From an uncultured Lachnospiraceae bacterium (GTDB taxonomy: Bacteria > Bacillota > Clostridia > Lachnospirales > Lachnospiraceae), in the NCBI GenBank assembly GCA_910586955.1, contig CAJUMM010000125.1, positions 1 to 6,576 of the forward strand: DNA of 6,576 bases, in the 5' to 3' direction. The translations under genes and the position numbers were made by a program. The notes under the pieces were generated by a model that was not told the origin of the DNA, ran no database searches, and was given only the letters and a program-made list of their open reading frames with translations. Below, one piece after another: positions 1 through 5,273 of this stretch (its first letter is position 1; each line of letters starts with the position of its first letter).

Positions 1-1
1 T

Positions 2-610
2 GAAGACTTGGACTGGCTTCCCTACGACGGCAGAAAGCTTTCCTGGGAACCGGAACTCTTTGGATTTGAGAAAGAGATTCATTTTGCAGAGCTGCTGGAG
101 CGGAAAATCTATACTTATAACTGCCTGAGTGCATGTATCTGCTACTTAGGCGCAGAAAAAGGGCATTCAGTTTTTGCCGAGGCTGCGGCAGATCCCTTTG
201 TCCGGAAATGGATTGGGAAAATCCGCAGTCCTCTAAACAGGGCTGTGGCAAAGGAGTATGGCTTGCCGGAAGAGGAACAGGAAGCTTTTTTTGAGCAGGC
301 CTATGGGAAATTTACGGATAAGGGCATTGCGGATACGGTGAGCAGGAACGGGAGGAATGTGCAGAGGAAACTTGGAAGAAGGGAACGGATTATAGGCCCC
401 CTTTATCTGGCGCTGAAATACGGAGAACCAATAGAAGGATTTGAAAGATTGGCGGCTTCCGCCTTGCGCTACGGAAGAGACACAGGCGAATTTCAGATCC
501 GGGATGAGAGCTGCGTGGAGGGCATACTCCGGGAAACGGCAGATATACAGGAGAGGTGGCTGGTGGGGGAAATTTTAGAAATATACAAAAATATCAGAAG
601 ATATGAATAA
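2..610 (+). CDS. Mannitol dehydrogenase-family oxidoreductase, C-terminal part (5' truncated by window edge)
   Basis: The frame is open to the left edge, so the true start lies outside the window; the TTG at position 8 is not a credible start. The roughly 200 residues seen match the C-terminal domain of the mannitol-1-phosphate 5-dehydrogenase / mannitol 2-dehydrogenase / fructuronate reductase family. An LPYD...LFGFEKEIHF stretch leads into ERKIYTYN, followed by the helical segment SPLNRAVAKEYGL and the late motif RNVQRKLGRRERIIGPLYLALKYG, which parallels the 'RKLSAGDRLIKPL...YG' region of MtlD. The family oxidises a polyol or reduces a keto sugar or uronate with NAD(P); the Rossmann half is not visible. 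The catalytic signature KxxxxNxxH is present only in part: Lys (104-106) and Asn (119-121) are kept, but the His position is Ser (128-130). The substrate therefore cannot be assigned, and reduced or altered activity is possible. A terminator follows directly, so this is the last gene of its unit and is not cotranscribed with the ascorbate genes. Confidence 0.8.
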   Translation, partial: EDLDWLPYDGRKLSWEPELFGFEKEIHFAELLERKIYTYNCLSACICYLGAEKGHSVFAEAAADPFVRKWIGKIRSPLNRAVAKEYGLPEEEQEAFFEQAYGKFTDKGIADTVSRNGRNVQRKLGRRERIIGPLYLALKYGEPIEGFERLAASALRYGRDTGEFQIRDESCVEGILRETADIQERWLVGEILEIYKNIRRYE

Positions 611-612
611 GG

Positions 613-647
613 AGAAAGGGCGGAATGAAAGTGGTCCGCCCTTTTTG
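613..647 (+). terminator. Rho-independent terminator of the mannitol-dehydrogenase-like gene
   Basis: A perfect 10-bp stem, AAAGGGCGGA (615-624) against TCCGCCCTTT (635-644), with a 10-nt loop and a run of five T (642-646), begins a few bases after the TAA stop. The GC-rich stem plus T-run is a textbook intrinsic terminator. It separates the upstream unit from the ascorbate operon. Confidence 0.93.
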
Positions 648-664
648 TCGTGTATACACTCCAT

Positions 665-696
665 AAACGAACATAAAACGACAAAACGTTCATAAA
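665..696 (+). promoter_or_regulatory. Distal operator-like cluster (two 13-bp direct repeats) for a DeoR-family repressor
   Basis: Two copies of one element are seen: AAACGAACATAAA (665-677) and AAACGTTCATAAA (684-696). They differ only at the central two bases and start 19 bp apart, about two helical turns. A degenerate partial copy, AAACGACAAAA, starts at 676 between them. Read on the other strand the element is TTTATGTTCGTTT, which closely resembles half-sites of GlpR/DeoR-type regulators (WATGTTCGWT). A DeoR-family gene lies in the operon downstream and is the natural candidate to bind here. The repeats are seen directly; the binding protein is inferred. Confidence 0.6.
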
Positions 697-788
697 AAAG
701 ACAACAAATTGGGCATTATATCCAAAAACAGGGTGAATAATCAAAGAAAATCTGAGATAAACTGTATAATATCAACAAAATTATAGAA

Positions 789-831
789 AAACAGACATAA
801 CAATCATAAAAATAACGAAACAATCATAAAA
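789..831 (+). promoter_or_regulatory. Proximal operator-like cluster (three related 13-bp elements) next to the ula promoter
   Basis: Three copies of the AAACnnnCATAAA-type element occur here: AAACAGACATAAC (789-801), TAACAATCATAAA (798-810) and AAACAATCATAAA (818-830). The last two share the exact 12-mer ACAATCATAAAA (800-811 and 820-831) at a 20-bp period. The cluster ends 4 bp before the -35 hexamer at 836, so bound protein could exclude RNA polymerase or cover an UP-element position. Spaced direct repeats are a common operator layout for DeoR-family repressors. The distance of roughly 130 bp to the distal cluster would also permit repression by looping, which is inference. Confidence 0.6.
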
Positions 832-835
832 CTTC

Positions 836-864
836 TTGAAAGATAAGGATAAATTTTATAAAAT
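836..864 (+). promoter_or_regulatory. Sigma-A promoter of the ascorbate operon
   Basis: TTGAAA (836-841) and TAAAAT (859-864) are separated by exactly 17 bp. Each hexamer has one mismatch to the TTGACA/TATAAT consensus. Transcription would begin near 871, leaving a leader of about 45 nt before the ulaG start at 916. The AT-rich operator-like cluster directly upstream fits a regulated promoter. No cleaner promoter pair was found in the intergenic region. Confidence 0.65.
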
Positions 865-915
865 AGGATCACCGAGTGATTCAGAGAGTTCACAGAAAAG
901 TAAGGAGATGAGCAA

Positions 916-2019
916 ATGTCGAAAGTGAATGAAATCACAAGAGAGAGCTGGATTATGAGTACTTTCCCGGAGTGGGGAACCTGGCTTGTGGAAGACATTG
1001 AGAACGAGGTGGTAGCGCCGGGCAATGTGGCAATGTGGTGGCTGGGATGTACGGGCGTCTGGTTTAAAACGCCGGAAAATACCAACATTACCATTGATCT
1101 TTGGTGCGGAAACGGCAAGAGAACCCATGGGGACAACAAGATGAAGCCGGGCCATCAGATGGCCAATATGTGCGGAGGCCGGCTGATGCAGCCCAATTTA
1201 AGGAATGTGCCCTTTGTTATCGATCCTTTTGCATTTAAGCATGTGGATGCGGTTCTGGCTACCCATTATCATCAGGATCATATGTCTGCCGAGTGGGCTG
1301 CCCATGTAATCCAGAGCGGCATGACCACCACAGATGAGAGCGGAAAGGAGATTCCGGTTCCCTTTATCGGGCCGAAGAAATCCGTAGAGACCTGGATGAA
1401 GTGGGGAGTTCCTGCCGAGCGCTGCATTACGGTGAAGCCGGGAGACACCATTAAGATTAAGGATTTGGAGATTGTGGCCTTAGACAGCTTTGACCGCACC
1501 TGTATTGTGACAACGGATGATACCAGTGAGAACAGGGAAGAGCTGACAGGGGTTTGTCCCACCGACATGGATGACAAGGCGGTAAATTACCTTGTTAAGA
1601 CTCCGGGGGGGAATATTTATCACTCCGGCGATTCTCACTTCTCCATCTATTTTGCAAAGCATGGCAAGGACTACGATATTGATGTGGCCTTTGGCTCCTT
1701 TGGCGAGAATCCCATCGGCATGCAGGATAAGATGACCTCCATTGATATTCTCCGTATGGCGGAAAATCTTAAGTGCAAGGTTGTGGTTCCCATTCACTGG
1801 GATGTATGGACGAATTTCCAGGCAGACTGCGAGGAAATCCGGGTACTGTACGATTTCAAAAAGGATCGCAACGAGTACAAATTCCATCCGTTCTTCTGGC
1901 AGGTAGGCGGCAAGTACACCTATCCTCAGGATAAAGATAAGATTTATTACCATCACAGGAGAGGGTTTGAGGACTGCTTCGAGCATCCCCAGAATATTCC
2001 CTTCCGTTCCTGCCTGTAA
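916..2019 (+). CDS. ulaG: L-ascorbate-6-phosphate lactonase UlaG
   Basis: Cytoplasmic metal-dependent hydrolase of the metallo-beta-lactamase fold. It opens the lactone ring of L-ascorbate 6-phosphate to give 3-keto-L-gulonate 6-phosphate, the first step after PTS uptake. The protein has 367 residues (E. coli UlaG is about 354) and aligns from its first residues with the enteric enzyme (MSK...ITRESWI.STFPEWG.WL, AMWWLGCTG.W, QPNLR..PFV.DPFA). The HxHxDH metal motif is at residues 117-122 (THYHQDH). Further likely ligand regions are YHSGDSH (235-241) and PIHWDVW (292-298). The C-terminal end (GFEDCF...PFRS) is also characteristic. The start at 916 has TAAGGAG 8 nt upstream and matches the family N-terminus. 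It is the first gene of the operon; ulaC follows after 23 bp. Compared with the enteric sequence as I recall it, PFHHDIW is PIHWDVW here, so one histidine near the site is Trp. Confidence 0.96.
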   Translation: MSKVNEITRESWIMSTFPEWGTWLVEDIENEVVAPGNVAMWWLGCTGVWFKTPENTNITIDLWCGNGKRTHGDNKMKPGHQMANMCGGRLMQPNLRNVPFVIDPFAFKHVDAVLATHYHQDHMSAEWAAHVIQSGMTTTDESGKEIPVPFIGPKKSVETWMKWGVPAERCITVKPGDTIKIKDLEIVALDSFDRTCIVTTDDTSENREELTGVCPTDMDDKAVNYLVKTPGGNIYHSGDSHFSIYFAKHGKDYDIDVAFGSFGENPIGMQDKMTSIDILRMAENLKCKVVVPIHWDVWTNFQADCEEIRVLYDFKKDRNEYKFHPFFWQVGGKYTYPQDKDKIYYHHRRGFEDCFEHPQNIPFRSCL

Positions 2020-2042
2020 TCGAAGAAAGAAGGAGAAAAACT

Positions 2043-2510
2043 ATGTTAAGAGAATTTGTAGAGATGAAGCACTACCTCTTTGCCGAAGAGGCAAAGGACT
2101 GGGAGGAAGCCATTTTGATGAGCTGTAAATCCCTGGAGGCAGACGGAACCGTTGGTTCCAACTACGGCCAGGACATTGTGGAATGTGTCCGCAAGTACGG
2201 CCCCTACATTGTGATTATGCCCAACGTGGCCATGCCTCACTCCCAGGAGGGGGCGGTAGGCGTCAACAAGACAGCTATCGGTTTTATGAAACTGGAGAAG
2301 CCGGTCAGCTTTGACCCGGAGGATCCGGAGAAAGATGCGCGGCTGTTCTTTACGCTGGCTTCCTGCAATCCGGAGCAGCACTTAAACAACATGATGCGTC
2401 TGTCGGAGATGCTGATGAACGAGGAGCTTGTGGCGGAGCTTCTGGAGGCTAAGGGGCCGGAAGATCTGCTGAAGCTTCAGGAAAAGTATTTGGATGGAAA
2501 AAACGAATAG
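2043..2510 (+). CDS. ulaC: Ascorbate-specific PTS EIIA component UlaC
   Basis: Soluble phosphocarrier that takes phosphate from HPr on a histidine and passes it to the EIIB cysteine. At 155 residues it has the length of enteric UlaC (about 154) and the PTS EIIA type-2 (fructose/mannitol-like) fold signature: the GPYIVIMPNVAMPH segment, with the phosphorylated His at residue 66 (codon 2238-2240). It is followed by the usual V..TAIGFMKLEKPVSF strand and an LASCNPEQHLNNMMRLSEML helix carrying a second conserved His. The start at 2043 has AGGAG (2031-2035) 7 nt upstream. It lies between ulaG and ulaA with short gaps (23 and 20 bp), consistent with one polycistronic message. Confidence 0.93.
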   Translation: MLREFVEMKHYLFAEEAKDWEEAILMSCKSLEADGTVGSNYGQDIVECVRKYGPYIVIMPNVAMPHSQEGAVGVNKTAIGFMKLEKPVSFDPEDPEKDARLFFTLASCNPEQHLNNMMRLSEMLMNEELVAELLEAKGPEDLLKLQEKYLDGKNE

Positions 2511-2530
2511 TTTAACAAGGGAGGTTATAT

Positions 2531-4018
2531 ATGAATATTTTAATGAATGCGTGGTCGTATTTTGCTACAAACATTTTACAGCAGCCGGCATGGATGATCG
2601 GCCTGATTGTCCTGCTGGGCTATGTGCTCTTGAAGAAACCCTGGTATGATGTGCTGGGCGGCACCATCAAAGCAGTGGTAGGTTACATGATTCTGGCCGT
2701 AGGTTCCGGCGGGCTGGTAAGCAATTTCCGCCCGGTACTGGTGGGCCTTAAGGATCGTTTTAACCTGGACGCTATGGTAATTGACCCGTATTTCGGACAG
2801 AATGCGGTGACGGCCGGCGTGGAAGAGGTGTTTGGAAAATCTTTCTCCCAGGTTATGATGCTTCTGCTCATTGCCTTTATCGTGAACATCCTGCTGGTGC
2901 GTTTCAGCAAACTTACCAAGCTGCGGGCTCTGTTTACCACGGGACATGTACAGGTACAGCAGGCGTCTACCGCATACTGGCTGATCCTGTTTGCCCTTCC
3001 GGCTCTGGCATCCAGCAATAACAATACGGCAATTCTCATCGTTATGGCTCTGGTTCTGGGCTGCTACTGGGCAGTGGGCTCCAACCTGACCATCAAACCT
3101 ACCCAGGAACTGACAGACGGTGCAGGCTTCTGTCTGGCACATCAGCAGATGTTCGCAGTGGCCCTGTTCTCCTGGATTGCCGAGAAGATGGGCAAGGGCA
3201 AAGACGGCAAGAAAGAGTCTAAGAAACTGGAGGATTTGGAGCTTCCGGGATTTATGTCCATGTTCAATGAGAATATGGTATGTACCGCATTGCTGATGAT
3301 TCTGTTCTTTGGTGCCATTTTACTGCTTCTGGGCCGGGATTACCTGGTAGAGGCCGGTTTCCTGGGAGAGAAGGCGAGCTTTTTGTTCTACATCCTGACC
3401 ACCTGTCTGAACTTTGCCGTATACCTGGCGATTCTGCAGCTTGGCGTCCGGACTTTCGTAACCGAGCTGACCAATTCCTTCCAGGGTATTGCCAATAAGC
3501 TGCTTCCTGGATCCGTACCGGGTGTTGACTGTGCGGTATCTTATGGCTTTGGCTCCCCCAATGCCGTTCCTATCGGTTTCCTGGCAGGTGCGGTGGGGCA
3601 GTTCCTGGCAATCGGCGCTTTGATTCTTCTGAAGAGCCCCGTGCTTGTAATTGCAGGATTTGTTCCGGTATTCTTTGACAACGCGACGATTGCGGTGTAT
3701 GCTAATAATAAGGGCGGTCTTAAGGCAGCAATTATCTTGCCTTTCATCTCCGGACTGTGCCAGGTATTTGGCTCCGCAATTATCGCCAGCTGGGTCGGAA
3801 TGGCAGCCTACGGCGGATACTTAGGTATGTGGGACTGGGCGGTTGTATGGCCGGTGTTTACGGTTGTGATGAAGTATTTAAGCTATGTCGGTCTTGCGCT
3901 TGTGGTTGTTGTACTTCTGGCGATTCCGCAGATACAGTACAGGAAAGACAAAGAAGGTTATTTCCTGATGACGGAAGACTACGAGGCATACAAAGAGCTG
4001 AAGGCTAAGAAGGGCTGA
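2531..4018 (+). CDS. ulaA: Ascorbate-specific PTS EIIC permease UlaA
   Basis: Integral membrane transporter that carries L-ascorbate across the membrane while it is phosphorylated by UlaB. It has 495 residues against about 465 in E. coli, and many hydrophobic segments consistent with the 11-helix UlaA fold. Recognisable family blocks are GGTIKAVVGYMILAVGSGGLVSNF (43-66, with the Gly-Gly at 60-61 in the substrate-site region), TTGHVQVQQA (136-145), GFCLAHQQMF (199-208) and PGVDCAVSYGFGSPNAVPIGFLAG (330-353, with a conserved Asp at 333). The Lys-rich stretch 222-232 (GKGKDGKKESKK) is a likely cytoplasmic loop and accounts for part of the extra length. The C-terminus is charged (KDKEGYFLMTEDYEAYKELKAKKG). 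A strong ribosome site, AAGGGAGG (2517-2524), sits 6 nt before the ATG. ulaB follows after 43 bp. Confidence 0.95.
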   Translation: MNILMNAWSYFATNILQQPAWMIGLIVLLGYVLLKKPWYDVLGGTIKAVVGYMILAVGSGGLVSNFRPVLVGLKDRFNLDAMVIDPYFGQNAVTAGVEEVFGKSFSQVMMLLLIAFIVNILLVRFSKLTKLRALFTTGHVQVQQASTAYWLILFALPALASSNNNTAILIVMALVLGCYWAVGSNLTIKPTQELTDGAGFCLAHQQMFAVALFSWIAEKMGKGKDGKKESKKLEDLELPGFMSMFNENMVCTALLMILFFGAILLLLGRDYLVEAGFLGEKASFLFYILTTCLNFAVYLAILQLGVRTFVTELTNSFQGIANKLLPGSVPGVDCAVSYGFGSPNAVPIGFLAGAVGQFLAIGALILLKSPVLVIAGFVPVFFDNATIAVYANNKGGLKAAIILPFISGLCQVFGSAIIASWVGMAAYGGYLGMWDWAVVWPVFTVVMKYLSYVGLALVVVVLLAIPQIQYRKDKEGYFLMTEDYEAYKELKAKKG

Positions 4019-4061
4019 TGAAACCGTTATTATAATTTATGATATTGGAGGAAAAGAAAAG

Positions 4062-4358
4062 ATGCTGAACATTTTAGTTTGCTGTGCAAACGGCGCAGGG
4101 ACAAGTCTGATGATGAAGATGACTACGGAGAAAGTCATAAAGTCTTTGGGGATTAAAGTAGGGAAGCTGCACCACTGTTCCTTATCTGAGGGCAAGAGTG
4201 CTGCGAGCCAGTTTGACGTAGTGTTCTGTCCGCTGAATTTCATTTCCATGTTTAAGGACGCGGAGAAAAAGGGAACTACAGTTATAGGCCTGAAGAATGT
4301 AATGTCTCAGGCGGAGATGGAGGAAAAGTTAAAAGAATCCGGCGTTCCTCTGGATTAA
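4062..4358 (+). CDS. ulaB: Ascorbate-specific PTS EIIB component UlaB
   Basis: Small soluble phosphotransfer protein (98 residues; E. coli UlaB is about 101) of the lactose/cellobiose/ascorbate EIIB superfamily. It receives phosphate from UlaC on a cysteine and phosphorylates ascorbate bound to UlaA. The phosphoacceptor loop is LNILVCCANGAGTS. By alignment with the enteric AVCGNGQGSS loop, Cys8 is the phosphorylated residue, and Cys7 next to it is an extra cysteine. The following amphipathic helix (LMMKMTTEKVIKSLGI) and the VIGLKNVMSQAEMEEKL end also match the family. The start at 4062 is supported by GGAGG (4047-4051), with a slightly long 10-nt spacer. Two strong hairpins follow the stop codon. 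Confidence 0.93.
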   Translation: MLNILVCCANGAGTSLMMKMTTEKVIKSLGIKVGKLHHCSLSEGKSAASQFDVVFCPLNFISMFKDAEKKGTTVIGLKNVMSQAEMEEKLKESGVPLD

Positions 4359-4373
4359 GCGGCTGAAAACAGC

Positions 4374-4420
4374 GGGGGTTATTTCCCGGATCCAAAGGGA
4401 TCCGGGAAATAACCCTTGTA
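4374..4420 (+). terminator. Perfect 18-bp hairpin after ulaB (probable weak terminator or mRNA-stabilising stem)
   Basis: The left arm (4376-4393) and right arm (4398-4415) are exact reverse complements over 18 bp around a 4-nt loop (AAAG). Two G-U pairs (4374-4375 with 4416-4417) can extend the stem. Each arm carries a GGATCC. The downstream tract TTGTATTC is only moderately T-rich, so termination may be partial. A tiny GCTG-AAAA-CAGC hairpin (4362-4373) precedes it. A 3'-end stabiliser for the PTS message is an equally plausible role. Confidence 0.6.
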
Positions 4421-4425
4421 TTCGT

Positions 4426-4461
4426 GACAGTGAAAGAGCGCAGAGCGTTCTTTTTGCTGTC
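4426..4461 (+). terminator. Second strong hairpin in the regulator leader, with a terminator-like core
   Basis: The core stem AAAGAGCGC (4433-4441) pairs with GCGTTCTTT (4445-4453), with one G-U pair and a 3-nt loop. It runs into a T-rich stretch (TTCTTTTT, 4448-4455), as in an intrinsic terminator. The stem can extend outward past one bulged T, using GACAG (4426-4430) with CTGTC (4457-4461), to about 16 pairs. Because the outer arm would sequester the T-run, whether it terminates or merely folds is uncertain. It lies 38 bp before the regulator's start codon. Confidence 0.45.
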
Positions 4462-4499
4462 TGCGGCTTGGAAAACTTTGTGGCGAGGAGGGGAAAACC

Positions 4500-5264
4500 A
4501 TGAAGATGAGTCGTTCGATTGTAAACAGCCGGAGAGAGAAAGTGTTGGAAATCGTTCGCGAAAACGGCGATGTGACGGTGAATCACCTGGCGGAGAAATT
4601 TCAGGTATCTCCCTTGACCATTCGGAGGGATCTCCAGTTTCTGGAGGATCACAGACTGTTGGAGCGCTTTTACGGAGGCGCCCGGAACAATAATCAGGTG
4701 GGAGAGGGCAATGGGGAGAATCCGAGGCTTTTCCGGAAGGAGAAAATCGCCAGATATGCAGCGAGCCTGGTAGAAGATGGGGACAGCATTTTCATCAATA
4801 CCAGTTCGACGGCTCTGGCTATGGTAAAGTACATTACCAGCAGAAATGTAACGATTATAACAAATAACGGGAATATTATCAATGAAAAGAACCCGTCCCA
4901 GGCTACGGTAGTACTGCTCGGCGGAGAACTCCGCTATGTGAAGGGAGCAATGGTAGGAGATTTTGCCATGAATAACCTGACACAGGTGACTGCCAGAAAG
5001 AGCTTTATGGGGTGCGGCGGACTCTGTCCGGATACCGGAATGACAACAGAGCTTCTTAATGAGGTAAATCTGAATCAGATGATGTTTGAGCGGGTCAGCA
5101 AGGCGTCTTATATCTTAGCGGACTGTTCCAAATTCGGAAAGAGGAGCAGCTTCGTTTCCTGTCCGCCGGAGCTGATTGCCAATATCATCACGGATAAGGA
5201 TGCGCCCATGCAGCTGGTCCGGGAATTCCGGGAGAGAGGCGCCTGGGTGCATCAGGTAGATTAG
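4500..5264 (+). CDS. DeoR-family transcriptional regulator, probable repressor of the ascorbate operon
   Basis: DNA-binding regulator of 254 residues, the normal DeoR-family length. The N-terminal winged helix-turn-helix covers about residues 7-61; the recognition helix region VSPLTIRRDLQFLE (36-49) and the wing end FYGGAR (57-62) are typical. The C-terminal DeoRC sugar-phosphate sensor domain is recognisable from VEDGDSIFINTSSTALAMVKYI (91-112), VVLLGGELRY (137-146), KSFMGCGGLCPDTGMTTE (167-184) and YILADCSKFGKRSSF (204-218). The sensor loop, usually D-x-G-[ST]-T, reads N-T-S-S-T (100-104), which is atypical. The ATG at 4500 is preferred over 4506 because AGGAGG (4486-4491) lies 8 nt upstream of it. 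By context it should bind the AAACnnnCATAAA repeats at 665-831 and respond to an ascorbate-pathway phosphate intermediate; this is inference. It is not a close copy of enteric UlaR, so no symbol is given. Confidence 0.9.
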   Translation: MKMSRSIVNSRREKVLEIVRENGDVTVNHLAEKFQVSPLTIRRDLQFLEDHRLLERFYGGARNNNQVGEGNGENPRLFRKEKIARYAASLVEDGDSIFINTSSTALAMVKYITSRNVTIITNNGNIINEKNPSQATVVLLGGELRYVKGAMVGDFAMNNLTQVTARKSFMGCGGLCPDTGMTTELLNEVNLNQMMFERVSKASYILADCSKFGKRSSFVSCPPELIANIITDKDAPMQLVREFRERGAWVHQVD

Positions 5265-5273
5265 GAGATCACG

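Noticed and set aside
8..10. TTG as the start of the first gene
   Set aside because: The frame is open upstream to the edge and the visible part begins inside a known domain; the gene is truncated by the window.
650..659. 10-bp palindrome GTGTATACAC just after the terminator
   Set aside because: Too short and lacking any extended symmetry or second copy, so no regulator can be assigned.
681..694. Possible catabolite-response (cre) element
   Set aside because: The centre AAnCGnT fits, but the leading TG and the C near the end do not. The match is better explained by the repeated operator-like element.
765..770. Perfect TATAAT hexamer in the intergenic region as the ula promoter -10
   Set aside because: No recognisable -35 lies 16-18 bp upstream (the bases are A-rich, around AATCAAAG) and there is no TGn extension. 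The pair at 836-864 is much better.
1480..1986. 168-codon open frame on the minus strand
   Set aside because: It is antisense to the conserved ulaG C-terminal half, with composition typical of a shadow frame.
2576..3142. 188-codon open frame on the minus strand
   Set aside because: It lies wholly within ulaA, has no family resemblance and no ribosome site context; it is an antisense shadow of a GC-moderate gene.
4031..4043. TATAAT and TTTATGAT between ulaA and ulaB, suggesting an internal promoter or operator
   Set aside because: No -35 at the right distance, and only a partial match to the repeated element. The 43-bp gap is simply AT-rich.
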